64,000 nucleotides of DNA, from positions 373,111-437,110 of the forward strand of contig NZ_CH672417.1 of assembly GCF_000152905.1 (NCBI RefSeq), in the 5' to 3' direction. The position numbers and the translations under genes are program-made. This document shows positions 46,582-55,520 of the stretch, in pieces. Below the pieces are notes generated by a model, which made no database searches, was not told the origin of the DNA, and saw nothing but the letters and a program-made list of their open reading frames with translations. Position 1 is the stretch's first letter. Every line of letters begins with the position of its first letter. Source of the DNA: Nitrobacter sp. Nb-311A (GTDB taxonomy: Bacteria; Pseudomonadota; Alphaproteobacteria; Rhizobiales; Xanthobacteraceae).

Positions 46582-48998
46582 TCCCGCGCCTGGCAAGGCA
46601 CGCGCTGAGTTTCGGCACTCGCCGGAAACTGACACAATACGAAACGACCGCCGACCAGGTTCTTGCTCTGGACGCGGACCATCGGCGGCTGTCTACCCGC
46701 GGATTGCTTGATCGCGCCACCGAACTACGGCAACGGGTCCAGGGCGGCACATCGCTCGATGAGATCAAGAACGAAGCTTTCGCGCTGGCTCGCGAAGCTG
46801 CGCGGCGCGCGTTGAACGAGCATCCCGTTCCAGTGCAGATCATCGGCGCTCTCGCCCTTCATGACGGCTATATAGCCGAAATGAAAACCGGAGAGGGGAA
46901 GACGCTAACTGCCGCGCTCGTCTGCGCGCTCAATGCCTTGACGGGCCGGGGCGTCCACGTCGCCACGCCGAATGACTATCTGGCCGAGCGCGATGCCGCC
47001 TGGATGCGGCCGGTCTACGACCTGCTCGGACTCAGCACCGGCGTCATCACGCAGGAGATGGACGACGACGACCGGCGCGAAGCGTATCGTTGCGATATTA
47101 CCTACGGCATCGCCAGCGAATTCGGCTTCGACTGTCTGCGCGATGACATGAAATTCTCTGCCGCGGAAACCGTGCAGCGCGGCCATGTCTTCGCATTGGT
47201 CGACGAGGCCGACGCCACCCTGATCGATGAGGCCAGCATGCCGCTGGCGCTGTTCGGGCCGCTCGGCGATCTCTCCAGCTTTTATCAGGCGATCGATGCC
47301 GTAGTCGCCACGTTGCAGCCCTTGCACTACGAGATGGATCATCGTGGGCGCGTTGCGCTGACCGAGGCGGGATACAGTGAAGTCGAGTTGCAGCTGCAGC
47401 AAACAGGATTGCTCAGGACTTCGACGACGCTGCATGACATTGCATCGATCTCGCTGCTCCACCACGTCGTGCAGTCGCTGCGGGCTCATGTGGTGCTCGC
47501 GCGCGACCGCGACTACGTCGTTGAGAACGGCGGCGTGACCATTGTCGACCAGCTGACGGGACGGCCGATGCCGGGGCGGCGCTATGATGAAGGGCTGCAT
47601 CAGGCGCTGGAGGCCAAGGAAGGTTGCGTCATCGGAGAGGAAACGCGCACGCTCGCCGCGATCACGTTCCAGACCTACTTCCGACGTTATGACAAGCTAG
47701 CCGGCATGACCGGCACGGCAAAAGCGGATTCCGAAGAGTATAAAGAGATCTACGGTCTCGACGTGATCTCAATCCCGACACACCGTCCGATGATCCGTGT
47801 CGACGAAGCCGTGCTCCACTCCACCGCCGCCGGCAAGTTTCAGGCGATCCTGAGGGAATTGGAAGACGCCGCCGCGCGCGGCCAGCCCGTACTGATCGGC
47901 GCGCCGTCGATCGAACGATCGGAAGCATTGGCCGCGATGCTTGAAGCCAACAGCTGGCGGCAACGAAACCCTCTCACTCAGAATCCAGGCACAAGCCGCA
48001 CCTTCGCCGTCCTCAATGCCAAGCACCACGCTCGCGAAGCCCAGATCATCGCCGACGCCGGCGCTCCCGGCGCCGTGACGATTGCCACCGCCATGGCCGG
48101 CCGGGGCACGGATATACGGCTCGGCGGCGAACACGCTGACGCCGCAACACGCGCCAAGGTGATTTCCGCAGGCGGACTGCTGGTGATCGGCACCACCCAT
48201 CACGACCATGGACGGATGGATGAACAGTTGCGCGGCCGTGCCGGCCGTCAAGGCGATCCGGGGCGATCGGTCTTCCACGCCTCACTTGAAGACGAATTCC
48301 TGAAGACTGCCGCCATCAGCTCGCCCCCAACACTGCTAACAGAACAAGCGGCCACGATCGCACCTTCGGTTGCGAACCGCCTGATCGAAGCGGCGCAGAA
48401 GCGGCATGGGATCCGCAGCTTCAATCGCCGCCTCAGTCTCCTGCGATTCGACACAATCATTCAACGTCAGCGCGACAAGTTTTACGATTTGCGCCACAGT
48501 ATCCGCGACGGTAACGATACGCTCACCTTGGCAAAGCGCCTGCGTCATGAGACGATCGACGATCTGATAAATCGTTTCGCCGTGCCGACCGCCCCATGGG
48601 ACATTGCCGGTCTCGATCAAGCGATCCGGTCTGTCCTGACTCTTGCCATCGATATCAGACCTCCATCGCGCGACCCCAAAACAGACGCAAGGGCTCTCAC
48701 ACAGCGCATCATCGCCGTGGCCGATCGCTGGATCGCCGGCAAGATCGCCAGCATGGGTGAGACGACGTTCATTGATATCCTTCGCCGGCTGATGATGGCG
48801 CTGATCGATCACCTCTGGTCCGAGCAATCGGAACGCCTCGATCATCTCAAGCGCAGGATCGGCGACCGCGGACTTCCGCCGCATAAGGTCGTGGCGGAAT
48901 TTCAGCTTGAAGCATTCGCACTATTTGAACGGATGATCGTCGATTTCCGTCGCGACGTAACGGCCTATTCCATGCGTGTCGGTATTCTTCCGGCATAA
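46578..48998 (+). CDS. SecA-paralogue ATPase (SecA2-like)
   Basis: An 806-residue protein with the complete SecA motor: Walker A MKTGEGKT (102-109), [17 protein letters not shown] box (209-212, in [12 protein letters not shown]), a PPXD-like region (about 225-370), [29 protein letters not shown] (505-513) and [13 protein letters not shown] (550-562). It is 100 or so residues shorter than housekeeping SecA, diverges after position 580 and lacks the C-terminal cysteine-rich zinc-binding tail used for SecB and phospholipid binding. The start overlaps the tonB stop (ATGA). A dedicated export role in iron uptake is inferred from position only. Confidence 0.9.
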   Translation: MIPRLARHALSFGTRRKLTQYETTADQVLALDADHRRLSTRGLLDRATELRQRVQGGTSLDEIKNEAFALAREAARRALNEHPVPVQIIGALALHDGYIAEMKTGEGKTLTAALVCALNALTGRGVHVATPNDYLAERDAAWMRPVYDLLGLSTGVITQEMDDDDRREAYRCDITYGIASEFGFDCLRDDMKFSAAETVQRGHVFALVDEADATLIDEASMPLALFGPLGDLSSFYQAIDAVVATLQPLHYEMDHRGRVALTEAGYSEVELQLQQTGLLRTSTTLHDIASISLLHHVVQSLRAHVVLARDRDYVVENGGVTIVDQLTGRPMPGRRYDEGLHQALEAKEGCVIGEETRTLAAITFQTYFRRYDKLAGMTGTAKADSEEYKEIYGLDVISIPTHRPMIRVDEAVLHSTAAGKFQAILRELEDAAARGQPVLIGAPSIERSEALAAMLEANSWRQRNPLTQNPGTSRTFAVLNAKHHAREAQIIADAGAPGAVTIATAMAGRGTDIRLGGEHADAATRAKVISAGGLLVIGTTHHDHGRMDEQLRGRAGRQGDPGRSVFHASLEDEFLKTAAISSPPTLLTEQAATIAPSVANRLIEAAQKRHGIRSFNRRLSLLRFDTIIQRQRDKFYDLRHSIRDGNDTLTLAKRLRHETIDDLINRFAVPTAPWDIAGLDQAIRSVLTLAIDIRPPSRDPKTDARALTQRIIAVADRWIAGKIASMGETTFIDILRRLMMALIDHLWSEQSERLDHLKRRIGDRGLPPHKVVAEFQLEAFALFERMIVDFRRDVTAYSMRVGILPA

Positions 48999-49077
48999 GC
49001 GACACCTCACCAATCAGACGTCAGAGACATCCACAGCGCAAGGCTGCGTCGAGCGCGGCCTTCTGAAATCGACCGGC

Positions 49078-50103
49078 CTACCCGGGACTATCAGCAGCAC
49101 GCGGTCCGCCTTCAAACCCGGTATCCGCTTTCACCGAGGACGCCGGAGACTCGTCCACCAGCGCAATCGCCTCCTGTAGAACATCGATGCCCGCACCGGC
49201 CTTCACAGCGTTCCCGGCAAGATATCGTCGAAACGCCCGCGCGCCCGGAACGCCATGAAACGCGCCGATAAGATGCCGACTGATGGAATGCAACCGCGCG
49301 CCGTCCGCGAGTTGATCCTCGATATAGGGCATCATGGCCTCCAGCGCCTGCTTCATCGTCTTGGGTGGTGCTGCCTCACCGAAGAGTTGGGAATCGACTT
49401 CCAGCAGACGCCACGGCTCCTGATAGGCGGCGCGGCCTAGCATGACGCCATCGACATGCGCCAGATGCTGTTTCGCTTCCGAAATCCCTCCGATGCCGCC
49501 ATTGATGACGATGGGCAGACCGGGAAGCGATGCCTTCAACCGGTAAACACGGTCATAGTCCAGCGGCGGGATATCACGGTTCTCCTTCGGAGATAACCCC
49601 TGGAGCCAGGCTTTACGTGCGTGAACGATCAGCGTATCGACGCCGGCGGCCCTGACCTTGCGCGCGAAGATATCAAGCTCGGTCTCCGTGTCCTGGTCAT
49701 CGATACCGATCCGGCACTTCACGGTGACTGGAACAGACACCGCGCGCTTCATGGCGTTGACAGTCTCGGCGACGACGTCCGGCTCGGCCATCAAACAGGC
49801 TCCAAACCGGCCGTCCTTCACCCTGTCGGACGGACAGCCGACATTCAGATTGATTTCGTCGTAACCGAAATCCTCGCCGATCTTTGCCGAGGTAGCGAGA
49901 TCGACCGGGTTGGATCCGCCGAGCTGGAGCGCGACCGGATGTTCGACATCGCTGAATCCAAGCAAACGATCGCGCTCGCCATGAATCACCGCACCGGTCG
50001 TGAGCATTTCGGTGTAAAGCCGCGCCTTGCGCGCGAGCAGGCGATGGAAAACGCGGCAGTGCCGATCAGTCCATTCCATCATCGGCGCAACGGAAAATTT
50101 CAT
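49078..50103 (-). CDS. dusA: tRNA-dihydrouridine synthase A
   Basis: FMN-dependent enzyme reducing U20/U20a in tRNA; 341 residues. Conserved segments are VAPMMEWTDRHCRVFHRLL, the active-site region NVGCPSDRVKDGRFGACLM with the catalytic Cys in GACLM, VKCRIGID, HARKAWLQGLSPKENR and NGGI. It is convergent with the secA-like gene, 79 bp apart, and is the first ordinary gene after the iron locus. Confidence 0.95.
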   Translation of the reverse strand: MKFSVAPMMEWTDRHCRVFHRLLARKARLYTEMLTTGAVIHGERDRLLGFSDVEHPVALQLGGSNPVDLATSAKIGEDFGYDEINLNVGCPSDRVKDGRFGACLMAEPDVVAETVNAMKRAVSVPVTVKCRIGIDDQDTETELDIFARKVRAAGVDTLIVHARKAWLQGLSPKENRDIPPLDYDRVYRLKASLPGLPIVINGGIGGISEAKQHLAHVDGVMLGRAAYQEPWRLLEVDSQLFGEAAPPKTMKQALEAMMPYIEDQLADGARLHSISRHLIGAFHGVPGARAFRRYLAGNAVKAGAGIDVLQEAIALVDESPASSVKADTGFEGGPRAADSPG

Positions 50104-50630
50104 AATTATTTCAGCTACTTAGATTTTACAGCCTTGCGAAGCATAAAAATTTTTCTCTTGTGATTTTAATTGCTTATGAGCCTCTTGTCTCGTTTGCGTC
50201 TATTAGATTTTGGACCAAAGTACCAAACACTGAGGCCAGGGACCAAATCGCCCACACGCTGGAAGGTGCGCGCGTGCTCGTGAAAGAACTCCCGCCAAGG
50301 ACGCGAAGGCGACTCCGAAAAATTCCAGGTTCTGGCAATAGTCAAAAACTCGGAAATATTCCTTGTCTTGGCTAGGGCCGAAAAGATCGGGACAGAGGCG
50401 CGTGCCGCCCTTCGGCTCATGCCGTTCTTGCCTTCGGGGAACACGCGGCGATCCATCGACCGGCGCAGGCGGTCGCCTTGTTCTCCTCACGCGTGTGCGC
50501 CTCCTCCAGCCCGCATGATCGGGTTCGCGATCCCGCAGGCCCAGAATGCGTTCCAGATCTGATCGATTTTCGAGTGCAATTCCCCCTCAGCATTCATCCA
50601 CCATCCGCGAGTCCTCACGCCCGTCGATCT
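50104..50630. other. Gene-free interval between dusA and vapC
   Basis: About 530 bp. The first 70 bp upstream of dusA are AT-rich (promoter-like, aaaaatttttctcttg). Several overlapping open frames further on encode nothing I recognise and have no clear ribosome-binding site. It may contain a decayed gene. Confidence 0.5.
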
Positions 50631-51014
50631 TCAAAATACGCCTCCGACATCCGTTCGCGCGAAATCTTCGCCTACAAAGAGCAGTCGGCACTCATGCTCC
50701 TTCGCCACTTCGTAGGAGAAGCAGTCGCCAAAATTCAGCGAGGCGGGATGAACGCCCTTTCCCCATTTCTCGTAAACCTCAGCGATGCGCCGCGCCGATG
50801 CGGGCGTCACGCTGACGATCTCAAGGCCAAGCCCATCGATTAATTGGGCCATCTCCTCGCTGACGTTGCGGCGCGCGGCGACGATCAATGTCTCGGCCAC
50901 CGTGCCGGCGGAGATCAAAAGACGATCCTCACCCTCAAGCGCCCCGGCGCAAGCATCCGCCTCAGTCTCGTTCAAGACAATCGCCATCAGTGCGGACGTA
51001 TCGACGGCGATCAT
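50631..51014 (-). CDS. vapC: VapC-type PIN-domain toxin
   Basis: A 127-residue PIN-domain ribonuclease of a type II toxin-antitoxin pair. The acidic active-site residues are in MIAVDTSALMAIVLNETEAD (Asp5 and the distal Glu), ETLIVAAR, and SLNFGDCFSYEVAKE, with GEDFARTD near the end. The start overlaps the antitoxin stop (ATGA), the usual coupling. Confidence 0.9.
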   Translation of the reverse strand: MIAVDTSALMAIVLNETEADACAGALEGEDRLLISAGTVAETLIVAARRNVSEEMAQLIDGLGLEIVSVTPASARRIAEVYEKWGKGVHPASLNFGDCFSYEVAKEHECRLLFVGEDFARTDVGGVF

Positions 51015-51268
51015 CCGGGCAGACCGTCATCAGTATAGAGAAAATCCTGGCTGCGCGCGGCACTCGGCCCTGCCGTCACCTTCGCGGCGGCAGATGCCCG
51101 CACCGCCTCCAACAGCGCCCGGCGGGATTTCCGGTCAGGCGCGGGCTTGACCGGCACCAGCCGCACAGCCGCATGGCCGTGCCGGGTCAGGATAACCTCG
51201 TCCCCAGCCTCGGCGCGCCGAACCAGTTCCGTCAATTGCCCCTTGGCTTCAGTTACGGGCACCCGCAT
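51011..51268 (-). CDS. vapB: Phd/YefM-type antitoxin of the VapC pair
   Basis: An 85-residue antitoxin. The N-terminal Phd/YefM DNA-binding fold (MRVPVTEAKGQLTELVRRAE, then AGDEVILTRHGHAAVRLVP) is followed by a C-terminal toxin-neutralising tail (SQDFLYTDDGLPG). The start at 51268 has AGAGGAG upstream; the frame is open to 51361 but that part overlaps the operator. It is named vapB by partnership with VapC, although the fold is the Phd type. Confidence 0.85.
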   Translation of the reverse strand: MRVPVTEAKGQLTELVRRAEAGDEVILTRHGHAAVRLVPVKPAPDRKSRRALLEAVRASAAAKVTAGPSAARSQDFLYTDDGLPG

Positions 51269-51283
51269 GACCCCGCTCCTCTC

Positions 51284-51336
51284 TGGACCATTTGGAGGTT
51301 CAATTCTCTGAGGAATATAGACCATCATATGGTCCA
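51284..51336 (-). promoter_or_regulatory. Candidate autoregulatory operator of the toxin-antitoxin pair
   Basis: The palindrome gaccatcatatggtc (51320-51334) and the repeated half-site tggaccat (from 51284; inverted as atatggtcca to 51336) lie just upstream of the antitoxin start. This is the expected place for antitoxin-toxin complex binding. Confidence 0.5.
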
Positions 51337-51421
51337 AATCAATACTGGTAACGATGCGCAACGGCGACGCCCTTTCCTAAACATCGTCCCACTCGATACG
51401 GATTTCGCCGCCTAGAGTCTG

Positions 51422-52242
51422 TTAGGAACCGACTGTGAGTTTAGCGACGTTTTTGAGCATGAGGCATACGAAGGCGACGAGGTGGAAATCTGCGAGGGTC
51501 TGGGCGCATTGCTCGTAGTCCTTGACCAGCCGTCGGAAGCGGGTTGCCCATGCGAAGGACCGTTCGACGGCCCACCGTCTGGGCAGCAGCACGAAGCCTC
51601 GCTTGGCCTGCGGCAGTTTGATGACTTCGAGGGCGATGCCGTGTTCGGCGGCCGCCGCTGCGGGCCTTTCGCCGGTGTAGCCCTGATCGACGAAGGCGAT
51701 CTCGACGCTTTCGCCGGTCTCGGCCTGAATGGCCTTGGCGATCCTGCCGACCTCGGCGCGGTCGTCGGCATTGGCGGGGGTGACATGGAGGGTGAGAAGA
51801 TGCCCGAGCGTGTCGACAGCCAGATGCAGCTTCGAGCCTTTCTTTCGTTTGGCTCCGTCGTAGGCCGCGCGAGCGCCGCTTTCAGGCGTCGAGCGCAAAG
51901 TGCGGCTGTCGATGATGGCGGCGGTTGGGTGCGCGGGGCGTCCCGCCGCGAGGCGCAGGATGACGCGCAGGTCTTCGGCCAGCGCCTCGAAACAGCCGGC
52001 GCTCAGCCACCGCCGCGCCTGCTGATAGACGATCTCCCATGGCGGCAGATCGTTGGGCATCCAGCGCCAGGGCGGGCCGGTCTTCACGATATAGCGCAGA
52101 CATAGCGCAGACCGTTGAAAACCTCGCGCAGAGCGTGAACGCGTTGCCCGCTCTCCTCGGGCAGAAGCGTCAGATACGGCGCAACAAGCGCCCATTCGTC
52201 GTCGGAAACATCGGAAGGATAGGGTTTGCGGGACTTCGTCAT
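51422..52242 (-). pseudogene. IS5-family transposase, frameshifted
   Basis: The intact start (MTKSRKPYPSDVSDDEWALV) is at ATG 52242 and reads to GLRYVCAIS then a stop. The rest of the transposase continues in another frame (IVKTGPPWRWMPNDLPPWE, AAIIDSRTLRSTP, GSKLHLAVDTLGHLL, FVDQGYTGER, RRWAVERSFAWATRFRRL). The cause is visible: a perfect 11-bp tandem duplication at 52091-52112. Without it the frames join as GLRYIVKTG. DDE residues are otherwise present, so inactivation seems recent. Confidence 0.9.
52091..52112. repeat. 11-bp tandem duplication in the transposase gene
   Basis: Two perfect adjacent copies of atagcgcagac (52091-52101 and 52102-52112). The insertion of 11 bases shifts the reading frame of the IS5 transposase. 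Confidence 0.95.
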
Positions 52243-52626
52243 CCCGCATACCTCAGAACATAGGGTTAATCAGTTCCTAACAGGCTCTAGGACCACGGCA
52301 GCGCGCGCCACATATTCAAGATTCAGTCGACGGGTGCTTTGTTGAAAATAGCGTTTCGTCCGCGCCAGCCTGTCAAAATTCCGTAGCGACAAACCCTTCT
52401 CGACAGCACGTTGACGGACTTTGCCAATCGCCGCCTCTGCGAAATCTACCAACTGCGGCCTGCGGCGCGGCAGTCCCAGATGGCGGATTTTTGCCGTGAT
52501 CTGCGCCAGACGGAGATGCGGAAAGGCGAGCGCCAAATCCGCGTTAGATGTATTGGCCTCAAAAAGCCGGGGAAAGCCTCCTGACTTCGGTTTGCGTCCA
52601 GACGTGGCGACACTTGACGACACCAA

Positions 52627-53097
52627 GGATCGCCGCTCGCCGCTTGAGCGCCGCCAGGCTCCGGCAGGGAAGGCGAAGCCTCATCAAGCCGTAATCGGGA
52701 TAGGTTTTCCGCACGACCGCATCTTCAACTTTAAGTCGCGCGCCGACTTGGCATTATTTCAAAATCTGTCCAGCGCAATCGACGACCGACATTGGATCTC
52801 AGCCATGTGTCAGGAAACTTCCTTTCACATAACAGGGAATGTTCTTGCGCACGGCTATCGAAAATTCAAATTCTACCGATGTCCCCGACGCTGTCTGAAA
52901 CTGACCAAGAGCACATCTTCAAGATCATGCTCGCGCTGAAGCAGCTTTGATGCGATCTGGAGAGATCGTGCATTGTACACGCGCTCGTCACGAACCTGCC
53001 GAAGGCTAACATGCCTTCCATTGAATGCGGGCGTGCAGTCGCGCTATTAAACCGTCCGCAATGTCAGGCGAGCTGAAAAGGAAGATGGAAGGGAATT
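52627..53097. other. Gene-free interval before the methyltransferase
   Basis: About 470 bp. Open frames present here are not supported by ribosome-binding sites or recognisable content. The last 150 bp probably hold the promoter of the following three-gene operon; GAAGGGA precedes its start codon. Confidence 0.5.
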
Positions 53098-53916
53098 ATG
53101 GATTCCGAACAGGTCAGGGCTCATTGGCGGAACTGGGCATCGAAATTCGGCACCGCACTCGGCGCCACCACCAGAACCGAAACCGCGAAGACGCTCGAGA
53201 TCGACGCATTGGCGCGCCGGATGTGTATGATCGGGCTTGGCGATATGCCGGCACACGTTCTCGAAGTCGGTTGCGGCAATGGCTTGAATTGCTTTGGGCT
53301 TGCGGCGCAATTTCCGCGCATGCAATTCCACGGCATCGACTATACCGCGGAAATGATCGACGCCGCGCGTGAAGCAGCCACTGCCAACGGCTTCCGGGAC
53401 AGATCCAGCTTCCGAATTGGCAACGCGCTCGAACTTTCGAAGACGCCGGGATTGCTGGCGCAATACGATGTCGTTTTTACCGATCGCTGCCTGATCAACA
53501 TCGCACCGGTCGACCTGCAGATGCGCGCCATCACCGGCCTTGCCGCAAAAGTGCGGAAGGGCGGGCATCTGATCATGATCGAGAATTCGATGGCGACCTA
53601 TGATCGGCAAAATCATTGCCGCGCCCTGCTGGACCTGCCCGCGCGCACGCCCGCCGCATTCAACCTGTTCTTCGACGAAACACGCATCCTGCCGCACCTC
53701 GAAACGCTCGGCCTTGAGGTCGAGATCGAGGATTTCATTTCGCTTCACGACCTGATGCTCTATGTGCTGGCCCCGGCCATCAATGGGGGCACCGTGGATT
53801 ACGACCATCCGCTGGTTCACGCGGCAACCCGGCTCAACATTGCGGTATCGGCGGAGACATCGAGCGCCTTCGGCGCCTTTGGGCAAGGCCGGATGTTTGT
53901 CTGTCGGAAACCTTGA
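53098..53916 (+). CDS. Class I SAM-dependent methyltransferase
   Basis: A 272-residue protein with a Rossmann methyltransferase core: VLEVGCGNGLNCFGLAAQFP (motif I), FHGIDYTAEMIDAARE (motif II acidic residue), FTDRCLINI and VRKGGHLIMIENS. Substrate unknown. GAAGGGA precedes the ATG. The stop overlaps the next gene (TGATG), and a third coupled gene follows, so the three form one operon upstream of the pseudaminic-acid genes. Confidence 0.85.
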   Translation: MDSEQVRAHWRNWASKFGTALGATTRTETAKTLEIDALARRMCMIGLGDMPAHVLEVGCGNGLNCFGLAAQFPRMQFHGIDYTAEMIDAAREAATANGFRDRSSFRIGNALELSKTPGLLAQYDVVFTDRCLINIAPVDLQMRAITGLAAKVRKGGHLIMIENSMATYDRQNHCRALLDLPARTPAAFNLFFDETRILPHLETLGLEVEIEDFISLHDLMLYVLAPAINGGTVDYDHPLVHAATRLNIAVSAETSSAFGAFGQGRMFVCRKP

Positions 53917-54578
53917 TGCCGGAAGCTGACGCCAGTCCGCTCCACAGCGGTCTATTTCTGGATCTTGACGGCACGCTCGCCGACAGCCTGACAGCGCTGA
54001 AAAACGTCTATCAATCCTTTCTCGCCTCCTTCGGCGCGAGCGGCGATGACGTCGAGTTTCAGCAGCTCAACGGACCGCCGCTTGGCGAGATCATCGACCG
54101 GCTGAAATTGGCTCACAAACTGCCCGGAACGCCGGCCGATCTCCTGCAAAAATACGCGGCCATGGTGTCGCAGGCGCAGCAAAGCGTGCTTCCCGCTGCC
54201 GGCGCACATGAATTACTGGCGCACGTCCGCGCGTGCGGATTGAAGATCGCCGTCGTTACGTCGTCGCCAAAATTGTTCGCGCAAAGATGGCTCGCATTCG
54301 GAGGGCTCGCCGACAAGATCGACGATGTCGTCGGCGGCGATGAGGTGAGCGCAGGCAAGCCCGCTGCAGAACCCTACATCAGGGCACTGACGCGGCTGAA
54401 CTGCTCGCCCGCCCTGTCGCATGCCGTCGAGGATTCCCGCATCGGCGCGATGTCGGCAGTTGCCGCGGGGCTCAAAACGTGGGCATTGGCGTCTCCGAAC
54501 AATCGCGCCGGGTGGCCCGCTCAGGTCGTGTTCATCGAACGTCTCACCGACCTCCTTGGAAGAATACAGGCATGCTGA
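53916..54578 (+). CDS. HAD-superfamily hydrolase
   Basis: A 220-residue phosphatase-like protein. Motif I is LFLDLDGTLADSL (nucleophile and acid Asp), motif II VVTSS, motif III lysine in SAGKPAAEPY and motif IV HAVEDSRIGAMSAVAAG. The cap domain between motifs I and II is helical, as in the phosphoglycolate-phosphatase group. Substrate unknown. The ATG at 53916 overlaps the upstream stop and is preferred to TTG 53913; its own stop overlaps the NUDIX gene start. Confidence 0.88.
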   Translation: MPEADASPLHSGLFLDLDGTLADSLTALKNVYQSFLASFGASGDDVEFQQLNGPPLGEIIDRLKLAHKLPGTPADLLQKYAAMVSQAQQSVLPAAGAHELLAHVRACGLKIAVVTSSPKLFAQRWLAFGGLADKIDDVVGGDEVSAGKPAAEPYIRALTRLNCSPALSHAVEDSRIGAMSAVAAGLKTWALASPNNRAGWPAQVVFIERLTDLLGRIQAC

Positions 54579-55351
54579 ATGTTCATCTGCTTCAATCGGA
54601 GCCGAGAGTCCTTCTGGGAGCGACAGCACCAGCCATCGGCCCAGACATTGAGGCGCGCGTGGACGAAATCTGGCAGCGAGAAAAAGAGCTGCGCCCCCGC
54701 GAGCTCTACAACGGGCGATTGTTCAGCATCGATCATTGTGATGCCAAAACGATCGTCGGCTGGATTTCGGAGTACCGCTACTTCCTCGCACAACGGCGCG
54801 AGCCGAGCCTTCACGCCGCGCTGAAGATCAAGCCGCTCGCCGTCACCGGCGTCCTATTTTGTCCGGACGGCGTTCTATTCGGCCGGCGCAGCGGTCGCTC
54901 TGAGATGGAAGCCGGATGCTGGGAGCTGGCGCCGTCAGGCGGCGTTGACGACGCGGCAGTCGGGCCGACCGGACAGGTGAGTCTCGAACGATGTATTCTG
55001 ATCGAACTCGAGGAGGAAACAGGCGTCAGAGCGTCCGAACTGTCGGCGCATTCCAGAGCCGTTGCGCTCGTCGAGGATCCGCAGAGCCACGTCACCGACG
55101 TCGTAATCATGCTGTCGACCACCTCCTCGGCGGATCAAATCCAGCACCGCTTCGCGGCGCTTGAGAATCCTGAATATTCTGAACTTGAGATCGTTGCACC
55201 CGCCGAGATGCAAGTGTTTCGGCGCAACCGGGCTGACTCGTTGGGCGCTGTCTCCGCCGCCCTTTTGGATACTCTTATGCAACCCGGCTTGTGCTCCGAC
55301 TTCCTGAACACCGCCTTTGAAACCATGCAAATTCAGACCATGGGCGATTGA
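54572..55351 (+). CDS. NUDIX-domain hydrolase
   Basis: A 259-residue protein. The N-terminal 90 or so residues are of unknown fold; the NUDIX domain starts near LAVTGVLFCPDGVLFGRRSG and the NUDIX box is spread over GGVDDAAVGPTGQVSLERC and ELEEETG (longer spacing between the Gly and the Glu-rich helix than in the classic box). It would hydrolyse a nucleoside diphosphate linked to another group; a nucleotide-sugar substrate is possible given the context. It overlaps the HAD gene by 7 bp. Confidence 0.85.
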   Translation: MLNVHLLQSEPRVLLGATAPAIGPDIEARVDEIWQREKELRPRELYNGRLFSIDHCDAKTIVGWISEYRYFLAQRREPSLHAALKIKPLAVTGVLFCPDGVLFGRRSGRSEMEAGCWELAPSGGVDDAAVGPTGQVSLERCILIELEEETGVRASELSAHSRAVALVEDPQSHVTDVVIMLSTTSSADQIQHRFAALENPEYSELEIVAPAEMQVFRRNRADSLGAVSAALLDTLMQPGLCSDFLNTAFETMQIQTMGD

Positions 55352-55394
55352 AATAACTTATATGAAAATCGCAAAAGCCATAAGAACGAAAAGG

Positions 55395-55466
55395 CTCCAT
55401 CATTATGTTTTGACGCGTTTTCTTCACGCGAACCCGGATTCCACTTCGCTCGAAAACGCTATAAGC
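55395..55466. repeat. Family-2 dispersed palindromic repeat, inverted partial copy
   Basis: Contains tgttttgacgcgttttcttc, acgcgaacccggattccact and tcgctcgaaaacgctataa, matching 36885-36998 in orientation. The distal hairpin present elsewhere is missing. It separates the NUDIX operon from pseI. Confidence 0.75.
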
Positions 55467-55520
55467 GGCAGCGTTGCCGCGAACCGAGCCTTCCAGTGCG
55501 CAACAGGAGCGTAAATTGTG

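Larger units (their letters stand above)
51415..52287 (-). mobile_element. IS5-family insertion sequence, 873 bp
   Basis: Bounded by terminal inverted repeats gagtctgttaggaaccgact (left) and gagcctgttaggaactgatt (right end, reverse complement), with TA on both flanks as target duplication (51413-51414 and 52288-52289). It encodes one transposase on the minus strand. Length and TA target fit the IS5 family. Confidence 0.88.
51377..52626 (-). pseudogene. Small gene interrupted by the IS5-family element
   Basis: The 5' part (52626-52288) encodes residues 1-113, ending LEYVARAAVVL; the 3' part is 51414-51377. Removing the IS and one copy of the TA target gives an in-frame junction that continues GGEIRIEWDDV and stops at 51377, a 124-residue product. 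The middle, LSLRNFDRLARTKRYFQQST, looks like a helix-turn-helix, but the family is not recognised. The start is TTG/GTG at 52626/52623 and is uncertain. It lies upstream of the toxin-antitoxin pair on the same strand. Confidence 0.7.

Noticed and set aside
50166..50490. Overlapping minus-strand open frames between dusA and vapC
   Set aside because: No recognisable domains, no good ribosome-binding site, and two frames compete for the same DNA. Treated as non-coding or decayed.
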